NCBI GenBank assembly: GCA_033182465.1 | Contig: CP137319.1 | Coordinates: 1,922,001-1,986,000 of the forward strand | DNA: 64,000 nt | DNA from: Sanghuangporus weigelae | Taxonomy: Eukaryota; Basidiomycota; Agaricomycetes; Hymenochaetales; Hymenochaetaceae | Reading direction: 5' to 3' | In this document: positions 1 to 10,900 of the stretch, in pieces | Layout of the letters: each line of letters begins with the position of its first letter | Position numbering within the stretch: the stretch's first letter is position 1 | Position numbers and translations under genes: made by a program | Notes under the pieces: generated by a model | Seen by the model: only the letters and a program-made list of their open reading frames with translations | Told to the model about the DNA's origin: nothing | Database searches by the model: none

Positions 1-1252
1 GCCATAGGCACCACGCCATATTTCATTGTCCATACTTTGTCACACTACCACTCGCTGACCTCCGCTTCAGTCACCCGAGCGGATATTGGCACTCCGAGGC
101 CTGGGCCCAGACTCCTGAGGGGACCCTAGGCCTTCTCATCAGCATTTCACACTGCCAGGGACCGTTCCGACCTGTTTCGAGGTACCCAACGGTCGCGTAC
201 CTTCATCCTAGACGTTCCACGAGGTGCGCTCCATTGTTCGGACTTTGCCGAAGTGGCCTCCGAGGTTCGGACTTCCGATCGGAGTTCGCCGATTGGTACA
301 TCCACTTGATCACTCCATCCGGTTTGTTTGCCGACTTGAGTGTGCCGTTCGGAGGACCCTTCCTAGACAGTTTTCATGTCATTTCACAAGTTCCTTGCAG
401 TCCATCTGACCCTTATCGCATCAGTTTCACACTCCTTGCTATGATTTCATCTTGTTTCACAGTTTCCTGTAGTCCACTAGACTTCTGTCTTGTCGGTTTC
501 ATGCTCCTTGTTGTGGTTTTATTGCATTTCATCTCACGTCTTGTCACGATCCTCCCTCAGTCCCAGATCAGTTGTTTTGTACATGTTTTGGACCCACATA
601 GTCTATAAAACCTGTCCAGATGTTGTAGTTTTCAGATAGCAAATACCAGAGATCTGTTCAGCGCACACATCTTTCGTTCCAAAGCCTCTCCGACCATCCC
701 AACCAACTCTGTCATTCATAGAAAGTCGTAGTACCCACTTTGGGTGCCTTGTCTTCCTTGTCTAGACTAGTCTGGACATCCCGGGAGTGACTTGGATACA
801 CTCAGCTTGTCTTCTTTCTCCGTCGACTCATCTCCGAGGTGATCAAGCCGCCGAAATATTCACTTGGTTCACCACAGCATGTCTGGATTGGTCTCCCTAG
901 ACGACCATTGAGTATCACATCTTGCCTACGTGTATTCGCTCCCCCTTTTCGTCCCTTTTTAGATAGGTTGTCATTGCTTGGTCACACGAGTACAGACCTA
1001 GATGCTCATTCACATCCCAACCCTCCGATAGCTCACCCTGACTGTTCCGGCTGGAGCTATTCTGACTGACCACGGTTCCCACAGAGTAGGCCGGAGTCTC
1101 GGTCTATCTCAGGGAAGTCTTCCGGATCACCCTTCCTTGTTTGGTTACCCTGATCCATTCTCACTCGCTCCCTATAGGATCAAACGCCCTAGCCTGCTAG
1201 GATCACACCTACAGACCTAGTCTGATCGTCCACCCACCCTATCGATCTTACA
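1..1252. repeat. Long LTR, copy A (cut by the window edge)
   Basis: About 1.25 kb that aligns along its whole length with copy B downstream, including the TATA-like string TCTATAAAACC near 602 and a right end of CTTACA. The left end lies outside the window. No coding frame of note. It belongs to a Ty3-like LTR family whose complete copies here start TGTAGCGCAC and end in ACA. No partner element body is seen to its right, so it is a solo LTR or the end of an element that starts outside the window. Fossil. Confidence 0.8.
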
Positions 1253-1253
1253 G

Positions 1254-1753
1254 CGGGTCATCAATTGCTCTTTAGTGAGTTCACTTAGTGATGTCGAAGT
1301 TAAAGGGCAATTTCCTGACAATCTCTTCTTTCTCTTTTTTGGCTGGACAATTTGCTCATCCTCGTCCTCATCGTCTGCATCCTAGCCCTGCTTCTTGAAA
1401 GCACGTTCCAATAGCGCCCTCTGCTGTGCCAGCTCAGCCATGATGGCCTCCAACTTCTGCTCGAGGCTCTGCACTTGGGAGATCTTTGGTCAGCCACATG
1501 CTCGATTGCATGCCCCAGCCAAGTTTTCTCAGCACTTCATATTGACCACTTGGCCCTATTCGATCTCTGAACTGAATCTGCAGAAAACCAAAACCCTGCT
1601 TTTCCCTAAAGCTGCATGGCTCTTATCCAGACATTTTATCTCTTCTTTTTTGACTTCCGGAGTCCTGTCGAATAGAACAATGAGGTCACCATTTTCGTCT
1701 TGAGTTTGTAGAACAGGCAGTGACTGCATATCCGTAAAAGTAGGCACACACAT
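1254..1753 (-). pseudogene. SRPK-like kinase first-exon fragment joined to a coiled-coil stretch
   Basis: On the minus strand 1753-1482 reads like the N-terminal exon of the two kinase genes at 20-24 kb: MQSLPVLQTQ near the start, then GFLQIQF and YEVLRKLGWG, ending at WLTKD. This corresponds to the beginning of the kinase N lobe. At least one frameshift separates the two halves. Similarity stops close to the place where the full genes have their first intron. From there 1485-1254, in another frame, encodes a heptad-rich stretch (VQSLEQKLEAIMAELAQQRA), then an acidic and a lysine-rich segment, running up to LTR A. No later kinase exons follow. The fragment sits between LTRs A and B and is not expected to make a kinase. 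The origin of the coiled-coil part is unknown. Confidence 0.6.
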
Positions 1754-1856
1754 CCTGGTAATGCATCAACGGTGAAGAGTAAGACTAAAGCTTGAAAACG
1801 TATGAAGTCGTTACGACCAGTTCCGCGGTGTTCCGACTGGTTTCGCCCGGTTCCGA

Positions 1857-3296
1857 TGTAGCGCACACCGCTATTCTGGGCGTCAGCGGTCGAGTATTGT
1901 ACATACTTCACCAGTGTCCAACACACTGGTGTATCAGCTGCCCGAGTGACTCCAACAGTCACAAAGGGTGTATACGACTCAATTCAATCCTTCCGAGCGG
2001 TCCACCATACCTTAGGACACGCCTGAGACTTCGTACATATCTTGGCTCACCCCATTTCACTTTCCATTGCACATATGTCACATTCCAAGACCGAAGACCC
2101 GTTAATACTGCACGATAGGTGCCACGCCATATTTCGTTGTCCATACTTTGTCACACTACCACTTGCCGACCTCCGCCTCAGTCACCCGAGCGGATATTGG
2201 CACTCCGAAGCCTGGACCCAGACTCCTGAAGGGACCCTAGGCCTTTTCATCAGTGTTTCACACCGTCAGGGATCATTCCGACCTGTTTTGAGATACCCAA
2301 CGATTGCATACCTTCATCCCAGATGATCCACGAGGTACGCTCCGTTGTTTGGACTTTGCCAAAGTGGTCTCTGAGGTTCAGACTTCCGATCAGAGTTTGC
2401 CGACTGGTACATCTGTTCGATCTCTCCGTCCGGTTTGTTCACTGACTTGGTTGTGCAGTTCGGAGGACCCTTCCTGGACAGTTTTTATGTTGTTTCACAT
2501 TACCTTGCAGTCTGTCTGACCCTTATCGCATCAGTTTCACACTCCTTGCTATGATTTCATCCCATTTCACAGTTTCCTATAGTCCACTAGACTTCTGTCT
2601 TGTCGGTTTCATGCTCCTTGCTGTGGTTTTATTACGTTTCACCTCACGTCTTGTCACGATCCTCCCCCAGTCCCAGATCAGTCATTTTGTACATGTTTTG
2701 GACCCCCATAGTCTATAAAACCCGCCCAGATGTCATAGTTTTCAGATAGCAAATACTAGAGATCTGTTCAGCGCACACGTCCTCTGTTCCAAAGCCTCTC
2801 AGACCGTCCTGACCGACTCTGTCAGTCACAGAAAGCCGTAGTACCCCCCTTGGGTGTCTCGTCTTCCTTGCCTAGACTAGTCTGGACGTCCCCGGGGTGA
2901 CTCGGATACTCTCAGCTTGTCTTCTTTCTTCGTCGACTCATCTCCGAGGTGATCAAGTCGCCGAAGTATTCACTCGGTTCACCGCAGCACGGCCGGATTG
3001 GTCCCCCTAGACAACCATTGAGTATCACATCTTGCCTATGTGTATTTGCTCCCCCTTTTTCCCCCTTTTTAGATAGTTCACACCGGCCGTCCGGCCGGAG
3101 GTATTCCGTCTATCCATGGTTCCCACAGAGTAGGCCGGAGTCTCGGTCAGTCTCAAGGGAGTCTTCCGGATCACCCTTCTTTGTTCAGTTTCCCTGATTC
3201 ATTCTCGCTCGCTCCCTATAGGATCGAACACCCTAGCCTGCTAGGATTGTACCTACAGACCTAGTCCGATCGTCCACCCACCCTATCAATCATACA
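1857..3296. repeat. Long LTR, copy B (solo, about 1440 bp)
   Basis: Complete copy beginning TGTAGCGCACACC and ending CAATCATACA, with a TATA-like string TCTATAAAACC near 2711. It aligns with copy A, with copy C (reverse orientation) and with copy D at 48746. The flanking bases CCGA on the left and CCAA on the right are at best an imperfect 4-bp target duplication. No internal element sequence adjoins it, so it is read as a solo LTR. Fossil. Confidence 0.85.
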
Positions 3297-3423
3297 CCAA
3301 CTGGTTTTGCTGGAGTGAGTGGACTTAGCAAGAATGCCACAGTCTAAATGGCACGTGCACCGTTCCATGATCGGCCATCATATCAGACACGGCGGAAGAA
3401 TCACGCGACGATCCTACACGCGT

Positions 3424-4157
3424 TGTATGATCGATAGGGTGGGTGGACGATTGGACTAGGTCTGTAGGTACAATCCTAGCAGGCTAGGGCGTTTGATCCT
3501 ATAGGGAGTGAGTGAGAACGAATCAGGGAAACCAAACAAAGAAGGGTGATCCGGAAGACTCCCCTGAGATAGACCGAGACTCCGGCCTACTCTGTGGGAA
3601 CTGAGGATAGTCGGAATACCTCCAGCTGGAACGGTTGGTGTGAACTATCTAAAAAGGGAAGAAAAGGGGGAGTGAATACACGTAGGCAAGATGTGATACT
3701 CAATGGTCGTCTAGGGAGACCAATCCAGACGTGCTGCGGTGAACCAAGTGAATACTTCGGCGACTTGATCACCTCGGAGATGAGTCGACGAAGAAAGAAG
3801 ACAAGCTGAGAGTATCCGAGTCACCCCCGGGACGTCCGGACTAGTCTAGGCAAGGAAGACGAGACACCCAAGGTGGGTACTACGGCTTTCTAGGACTGAC
3901 AGAGTCGGTTGGGATGGTCTGAGAGGCTTCGGAACAGAAGATGTGTGCGCTGAACAGATCTCTGGTATTCGCTATCTGAAAACTACGACATCTGGGCGGG
4001 TTTTATAGACTATGGGGGTCCAAAATATGTACAAAACGACTGATCTGGGACTGGGGTAGGATCGTGACAAGACGTGAGGTGAAACATAATCAAACCACAA
4101 CAAGGAGCGTGAAACCGACAAGACAGAAGTCTAGTGGACTATAGGAAACTGTGAAAC
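3424..4157. repeat. Long LTR, copy C, left part
   Basis: Reverse-oriented copy of the A/B family starting TGTATGATCGATAGGG. It stops exactly where element 1 begins and resumes at 16448. Together the parts give one solo LTR of about 1.5 kb flanked by GCGT at 3420-3423 and GCGT at 17234-17237, a 4-bp target duplication. Confidence 0.85.
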
Positions 4158-5669
4158 TGTTAGGGAGTAGGCCCGGGGTTACACCGGTTTGATCCTTTTG
4201 CCTAAGCAGCGGTGTGTTGTGCAGAGGTGATCTTATCTACCCACGTCTGGCTGTACCACGCGGTCCCTTACTAGCCTTCCTAGTCGCGGTCCGAGTTATG
4301 GATGCTTTCAGATACGAGGTAATAGTAAAGCAGATTGGGATTTCCAAGAGGCGTGATAGTACAAAGCACACAGTAATAGCTCGCTGTAGGGCAAGCTTTA
4401 CACCAGTGTGTTAAGAGGATCGAAAGATGGGGAAATGAGGGCCTAATCCTACAACTATTTATGCTCCCAGATATTCCATTTTCCGTCCTATTTCTTACTC
4501 ATCCTGTCTCCACTTTACTCCACTTTCCTCCACCATTACATCTGTTCCTTTGTCATCCTGCTGCGCTTCGCTCCACTTTGCTCCAATCTTTGTAAGGTCG
4601 TCTCCACTATGACAGAATTCTTTGGAGTTGCTGACTGAGACAATAGAGGTGGTGCTCCGATATGGAATGCTCCACTGTCAGTACTCCATAACGATGTCAT
4701 TGCCGTCATTGAGTGGCATCTTTGCTCTCGGAGCGATGTAGGCTGCTCGGTATGTGATTCTTCGGAATTCATCTCGAGGTCCAGCGAGGGTAAGCATAAC
4801 TCGCACGTCAGTGTTAAGGTGTCGGGTCGGTGTAGAGTATGGTCCAAGGCATATCATGAACTGCATAAGCTCTGCTGGTGGGTTCTGCTGGGTTCTGGTG
4901 ACTAGCCATGCTTTGCCTTCGTATCGTATATCTCGAATGTAGCGCCATATCCTTCGTTGTATAAGGAGTTGTAATTGCTTGGTTTCCAGGTTCGCATCTC
5001 TCGGTAAATAAAGGTTTGCCTGTATCGTAGATGCTGGACATGGTGTGTGCAACTCCGGTCTATACCATCCAATCATTCTCCAAGTTATCGGGTTCGCAGT
5101 TCGAGGGGTCCGAGTTGTGATCGTGAGTTCCTCTCGTTTCTTGGGTACTATTGGGCTTGGTGGATTGGAATGCATTGTATCCTGAAGGTGTCGCTCGGTT
5201 TCGATGTGACAGTCACGCGTACCAACCGTTGCCGTGCATACTAAGTAGTATACTTCATAAAGGACCATGTAAACTCGTGCACAGACTTGACAGTGCTGGA
5301 ATGCCAGTGAGGTCTCCATAAACCTTATTAGCCTTTAGCCTTTTAGCGTTTAGGCTTTAGTAGTTGTGCTTCTGGACTTCTAAGAAGTTTGATCGCTTCT
5401 TTTGATCGAGGTCGCTCTGGTTGCTTGGTCGGCGGCGTTAGAGTGGTAGTCCGCGGTAATAGGCGGTCGGCGGTGTTAGCTGTTAGCGGGATTACGTATC
5501 CGCTTCGGTGCTTCTAGCGCTCGGGTGGTAACGGGTTACTGTTGCCTAGGCCGCTCGATTGCTTGGGCCTTTGATAGCTGGCTTGGTTACCGGTCGCGTT
5601 TGGAAAGCTGATCGTGTAGATCTGTTGATCGTGTCGATCCTGATGCGAGTTTTTGAGCGGATCCTTTCA
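4158..5669 (-). repeat. Element 1, 3' LTR
   Basis: 1512 bp. In element orientation it starts TGAAAGGATCC and ends CCTAACA. It has the same length and encoded frames as the other LTR. The preceding polypurine tract and the GAAAC target duplication fix the borders. Confidence 0.92.
4678..5319 (-). CDS. Sense-strand open frame inside the 3' LTR (213 aa)
   Basis: A 213-codon frame lies wholly inside the LTR, in the same direction as Gag and Pol. The predicted protein starts METSLAFQHC and is rich in Arg, Thr and Pro. I see no membrane segment, zinc finger or known domain. Because the LTRs match, an identical frame is present at 15456-16097. An LTR-borne frame is unusual; the known animal parallel is the sag gene of mouse mammary tumour virus, which this does not resemble in sequence. 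It may be a real accessory product or a chance open frame in a young LTR. Confidence 0.4.
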   Translation of the reverse strand: METSLAFQHCQVCARVYMVLYEVYYLVCTATVGTRDCHIETERHLQDTMHSNPPSPIVPKKREELTITTRTPRTANPITWRMIGWYRPELHTPCPASTIQANLYLPRDANLETKQLQLLIQRRIWRYIRDIRYEGKAWLVTRTQQNPPAELMQFMICLGPYSTPTRHLNTDVRVMLTLAGPRDEFRRITYRAAYIAPRAKMPLNDGNDIVMEY

Positions 5670-5684
5670 CTACACCCCCCCTAA
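5670..5684 (-). promoter_or_regulatory. Polypurine tract of element 1
   Basis: On the minus strand the sequence before the 3' LTR is AGGGGGGGTGTAG, a G-rich run directly next to the TGAAAG start of the LTR. In this class of elements such a tract primes plus-strand DNA synthesis. Its position supports the LTR border and the element orientation. Confidence 0.75.
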
Positions 5685-5793
5685 GATGAACTTTCGGAGA
5701 AATGTTCATCCTAATCCGTGAGAAAGCTCGGATAAAGGGTCGCCTAGTGATGGTTGATTTTTGCTATCAAACCATCATCATCTCTGCTCCAAA

Positions 5794-6109
5794 ATGTCGA
5801 AAGTCGCCGCTGCTGTTACTGTTTTTGTCGTTATTGTCGCGATTTTCGGCATAAATCATTGGATTTTGGAGCGTAAGAGGCGTGCTCAGGTAAGTGATGC
5901 ATGCTCTGTGCCGTTTCGAGTTGTTAATCATCCTCTAGGAGGCTGACTTCGAAATGCAATCGTTCCAGCGCGATGTTACTACTGTCGCGCTTCGAGTTCA
6001 CCTTGCGCTTGGTTATGACGTTGAGGATATCGATCCAGTCGTCGAAAATGCAGGTATTGCTTCGCAGGAACGTCGTGAAAAGGGTGTCTGGGAAGACATT
6101 GACTTGTAA
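5794..6109 (+). CDS. Small antisense open frame with intron-like borders and a hydrophobic N-terminus
   Basis: It runs opposite to the element's genes, between the 3' LTR and the extra frame after Pol. A first stretch (5794-5889, 32 codons) begins MSKVAAAVTV and has a hydrophobic segment of about 18 residues followed by basic residues, as in a small single-pass membrane protein. It ends at CAG/GTAAGT, a strong 5' splice site. A 49-base segment with TTAATC and a final CTAG leads to a second open stretch (5939-6109, 56 codons and a stop), in phase. I do not recognise the protein. Antisense frames in this position are known in some plant Ty3 elements, for example Grande-type elements, but I know of none in fungi. 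Expression is unproven. Confidence 0.5.
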
Positions 6110-6648
6110 AGGGTGGTGGGAAGGGATATGAATATGAAATGTGCATCATGTAAAGAATATGACGCAATTGAAAGTGATAAGAAAGAAATCATAAAGTCGT
6201 TAATGAATAAGTCTTATACCAATTTGGGAGTGAAGTTCCAGGTGTTTACCTACGGCTCTTCAACCCCCAAATGGAGTTTTTCGAAGAAAGAGTGTAATTG
6301 GAGTGCCTTTCAGCGTGAAGGCACATCCTAGCATGATGCAAGGGAGTGACTTCACGTAAACTTTTGGCTTCTCCGTTGCATAGAGGATAATAAAAGGTAG
6401 GCATAATCTGCTAATTCGGAGCCGGCACAATAAAACAATATACAAAATGTCTAGGCCCTTGTAGGTTCTTTGACACTTCTGCATAGTGCTTCATTTGTGC
6501 TGGTTGGCCGAATAAGCGTGAAATAAAGAGGTGCATAAAGCATAATTTGGTCGGATGTGACCATAAATATCATAAGGTAAGAATGAAATGCATAATTGAC
6601 CATGTCGGGTCACGATATGGGAAAGGGGTTGCATAAAAGAAGAGTTGT

Positions 6649-7725
6649 TTACAAATCTTCGGATTCTTCAGCCTCAGGTGTAGTCTGGGCCGAGTTCGCT
6701 GGGGTATATAGTTCCCTACTTTCACCTTCTTCACTTGACTCTGTATCGTCGGAGTGTATGTACATGTCCTCCTGTTCCGACATAGTAAGCATCTCATCCG
6801 GCTGGTAGAGTTCGTTCGGGTACTGGTAGACTGAGATCATCAGATCTTCCAGCAAGGGGTGTCGTGTAGCCTGTAGTTTTTCTCTGGCTTCTTCCTCTCG
6901 GTTGTTGAGTTCCATAAGGTAATGAGGGTCGTAGTTAACCTCTTTGCCTTCGACTACGTGGTGCTCGATGTTGTCGAGTGGTACCTCGTCCGTAGTAGAG
7001 TTCCTCGCTTCAATAACCGTTCGGTATCTCGTTCCTTCGTAATACTTCGTCATGTTGAGTACCGTCATGAACTGCATGGTGTGGGATGCATAGAAGCCCG
7101 TCTGGTCGGCTATGTATATGATGTACTTCATCGCATCGATGCTCATTGGATGATAGTGACTCCATCGCATCATTCGGTTAAGAATTGCGGTAGTCATGTC
7201 TCGTCGGTAGGCGCAAATTTGAATTGCCGAATGATAGATGCCCATGATGTTCTTGTATGTCGTTTCGTGCCTAAAGTCGATCTTGCCTCGATGTAATGCT
7301 TGTGTTTCGAGTTCGATCGCGTAGGTTAGAAATGCATCATCGTTGAGTCGGCGTAATGCTGCGTCTCGAGGGTTACTGAGTTTGAATAACCACTCGTCTG
7401 AGTGATTCGCCATCATAAGGTGGGGTATTTCGTCTCGGTTGTGGTGGACTGCGTTCCACTTGTCGAATAGATCATCGAAGTACTTCCCTGGGCATAGGGG
7501 TACAATCTCATCTTCGTAGTTCTCTTCGTTGAATCGGTTGCACAGCTGTGGCCATTGATAACGTTCGGTCGGTGGCCTGAGTGTAAATGTCCATTCTGGT
7601 GCATCTTCTGGTTGACAGAATGCATGTAGCTCATCGAAGATAGGCATAGCTGAGTAGTAGTTCGTCTGCAGTGAAGTAGAGCTGTTGAGATTCGAGTTGT
7701 TGTTCCTTAGCTCGAAGTTCTCCAT
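6649..7725 (-). CDS. Extra open frame downstream of Pol in element 1 (358 aa)
   Basis: A frame of 358 codons lies in the place where envelope-like genes sit in some Ty3 elements. It has no signal peptide or membrane segment, so nothing supports an envelope role. The N-terminus is Asn/Ser-rich, the middle is probably helical with many aromatic residues, and the last 60 residues are very acidic with Glu/Ser runs. It lies 176 bases after the Pol stop. I do not recognise the family. Its length and unbroken state in a young element suggest a genuine accessory gene. Confidence 0.6.
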   Translation of the reverse strand: MENFELRNNNSNLNSSTSLQTNYYSAMPIFDELHAFCQPEDAPEWTFTLRPPTERYQWPQLCNRFNEENYEDEIVPLCPGKYFDDLFDKWNAVHHNRDEIPHLMMANHSDEWLFKLSNPRDAALRRLNDDAFLTYAIELETQALHRGKIDFRHETTYKNIMGIYHSAIQICAYRRDMTTAILNRMMRWSHYHPMSIDAMKYIIYIADQTGFYASHTMQFMTVLNMTKYYEGTRYRTVIEARNSTTDEVPLDNIEHHVVEGKEVNYDPHYLMELNNREEEAREKLQATRHPLLEDLMISVYQYPNELYQPDEMLTMSEQEDMYIHSDDTESSEEGESRELYTPANSAQTTPEAEESEDL

Positions 7726-7900
7726 GTTTTATACCATCTTGTTGGTATGTCGGCGATGTCTTGCCTAATTCTTCTATCTCTGCTCTCGCTTTGGTGTGCC
7801 ACATTGATGTCATCGCTTGGTAAGGTCATTGGGGACCTTACTCATCGTCTCTATTGTGGATCCATAAGCGGCTCCATCGGGTGGAGTGCATGTGATGCAA

Positions 7901-10900
7901 CTATTGCCTAACTCGTTTTCGTGCGGCGATCCATTGGTTAAGGTTCGGTGGCTGGATTGCCTGAGGATACTTTTTATGGAATGCTTCGATCATTTGATAG
8001 GAGTTCTTGAGGTTGTCAAGTGGCTCCCATGTTCGCTCCTGGTATCCTTTCCATTGGATAAGGTATTGGACCTTGCTCCGATGACGTCTTGTGTTATGAA
8101 TTGTCTCCACTTCGTACTCTGCTTCTCCCTCCACTTCAATAGGTGGTGGTTCATCCAAAGTGGGTCTTCCAGGGTATTCCTTTCGTTTGTAAGGCCTGAG
8201 AAGACTCGCATGAAACACTGGGTGGATCGGAAGGGTTTCGGGTAAGCGTAATCTGAATGACACTTGTCCGACTGCCTTCTCGACTTTATAAGGCCCTGCC
8301 CATTTCATTGCAAGTTTCTTCGTTGGTTCCAATCGACTGAGATTCCTCATGTCTAGTAACACTTCGTCTCCTGGCTTGTACTCTGGCAGTTTGCCTCGAT
8401 GCAGGTCTGCATAAAGCTTCATTGCCTCATTCGCTTGCCTAATCGAATTATAGGCTTCTTGCTGTACTTGTCGAAGCTCCTCTAGGTGATTTATTGCTTC
8501 TGGGACGTTTGAATCACCGGTCTCTGCAACGTCCAGGTGAGGATGCCATCCATACAGTGTATAGAATGGTGACTGATGTGTAGTACTGTGCTTCCTGTTG
8601 TTGTAGGCGAATTCTGCTATATCGATGTACTCTGCCCAATCTGTTTGTCGGTAGGACACATAGCAGCGTAAGTACTGTTCGAGCTCTTGATTGAGTCGCT
8701 CAGTTTGACCATCGGTTTGTGGATGATACGCTGTACTAGTTTTCCAATCGACATCGATGAGTCTGCAGAACTCCTTGAGGAATTGCGCGGTGAAGTTGCT
8801 ACCTCGGTCGGAGATTACTCGTTTAGGGGCCCCGTAGTATTTGAAGACATGTTGGCGGAACAAACGTGCCAACTGCTTAGCATTGGGTATTCCTTGGCAA
8901 GGAATGAACTTCCCCATTTTAGTGAGTTTGTCCACTATAACGAGTATCGCACTGTAGCCTTCATTGCTGACTGGTAAGTCGGTAATCAGGTCACAGGTTA
9001 TGGTTTCCCATGGTTGATGTGGTGCCTCCAACGGTTGGAGCGGCGGATTTCGAAACTGTCGAATCGGTTTTGCACGCTGACATATGTCGCAGGTTGCGGT
9101 ATATGCTCGGATCATTTCTTCCATCTTCGGCCAATAGTATGATCGCTTTACAAGCTCTATGGTCTTTTCTGCTCCTGGGTGGCCTGCAAGTTTGTGATCA
9201 TGGCGCCTTCGGATTAGCAACGCTCGTAGGTTGGCGGACGGCGGGATATATAATGCATTGGTTACGTAGTGCAAGCCGTTCCTGTAACTGTAGCCGTTGC
9301 TCTGCTTGATCGCCTGAATTTCCTTCTTAGCCTCCTCGGTATTGTAGTTCCTCTTGATCGTTCGGATAATAGGATCAGAGATAGTGACCATTTCAGTTTC
9401 TAGCTTGTATAGACCGTTGATCTCTGTGCGTCGCAATGTTTGTTGCTTGATCGTATCAGGAGGTAATAAGGTAACTCCTAAGTTGTCCTTGTCCTCTGGC
9501 ATATAGTCGGATCGTCGTGATAGCTCGTCAGCTTGGTTCTTCTTGCCTGGCCAATGGAGAATCTTGAAGTTATATCGTGATAACTCTAATGCCCATCTTG
9601 CTTGACGTCTCGATAGATTCTGAGCTGTCATGAAGTATCGGAGGTTTGCATGATCGCTTCGGATTGTTACTGGTTCTTTGGTTCCCTCCAATAGGTGTCT
9701 CCAATGCTTGAGTGCTTCCATGATTGCTAGCATCTCTTTGTCATGCGTCGGATAGTTTCGTTGGGTGTTCGTTAGAGTTTTCGACATGAAACCTAAAGGT
9801 CTCAGTTCTCCTTGGTTGTCTTCTTGTTGTAAGACTGCACCAATCGCTACATCGGATGCGTCGGTTTCCAATGTGTATGATTTGTCTGGCTTTGGCATTG
9901 CCAATGCGACTTCCGTTTCGAATGCCTTCTTGATACTTTCGAATGCTTTGTCTTGTGCCTCTGCCCATATGAACTTGCGATCCTTTTTGATAAGGTCGCC
10001 AATAGGTGCGAATGTATCGGCATAGTTCCTGATGAATCTTCGGTAGAAGTTACAAAATCCTTGGAACTTTCGAACTTGTCGTTTCGTCTTTGGCACTGGC
10101 CATTCGTGAATAGCTTTGAGCTTATAAGGATCCATCTGGATGCCTTTCGTTCCTACTACAAATCCCAAGTAGTCGAGCTGGGTTTGGAGGAAGTGACATT
10201 TCTCGATTTTGAGGTAAATGTCGAGCTCTCGGCATTTCTGTAGAATTGCCCTGAGGAGTTTCCAATGTTCCTCTTCAGTTTGTGCTTGACCAATAAGGTC
10301 GTCCAAATAGTTGAGTGCTTCTTCTGTCCTGAGCCAATATTCGAAGTTGTCATTCATGAATCGTTGGAATACTGCAGGTGAGTTCTTCATTCCAAACATC
10401 ATGACCTTTGGCTTGTAGACTGCATTGCCAACTCGGAATGCTGCCTTCCACTCGTCTCCTTCTCGGATTCGCAGGTTGTTGTAACCTGATCGCATGTCGA
10501 GTGTAAAGAAGAATTTTCCTTTCTCCAGTTTCTCTGGGAGAACACTCATGATCGGTATCGGGTATGGATCTGATACTGTCGTGTCGTTGATGTCTCGGTA
10601 ATCGGTTACTGCTCGTGCTCCTCCGTCTTTCTTTCCTACAAAGAAGACTGGTGCTGCTACCGGACATGGTTCATGTGGTTGAACCTTTTCAATCCATCCT
10701 TTGTCAAGTAACTCTTTGACGTAAGCATCGAGTGCTGCCTGCTCTTCTCGTGTGAGCTTGATAATAGGCCTTGGTTTCGGTAATGGTACTCCTTCTTTGA
10801 GGTTAATCGCCATATCCCATTTCGTATGCTTGGGTAACCTTCTTGACTTGTCAGGATCAAAGACGTCTGCGTAGTCTTCTATTTCCTTTGGTAGGAGTTT

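Noticed and set aside
1254-1856. LTRs A and B as the two ends of one short element
   Set aside because: The 600 bases between them hold a kinase fragment and no primer site or purine tract that I can see, so two separate solo LTRs fit better.
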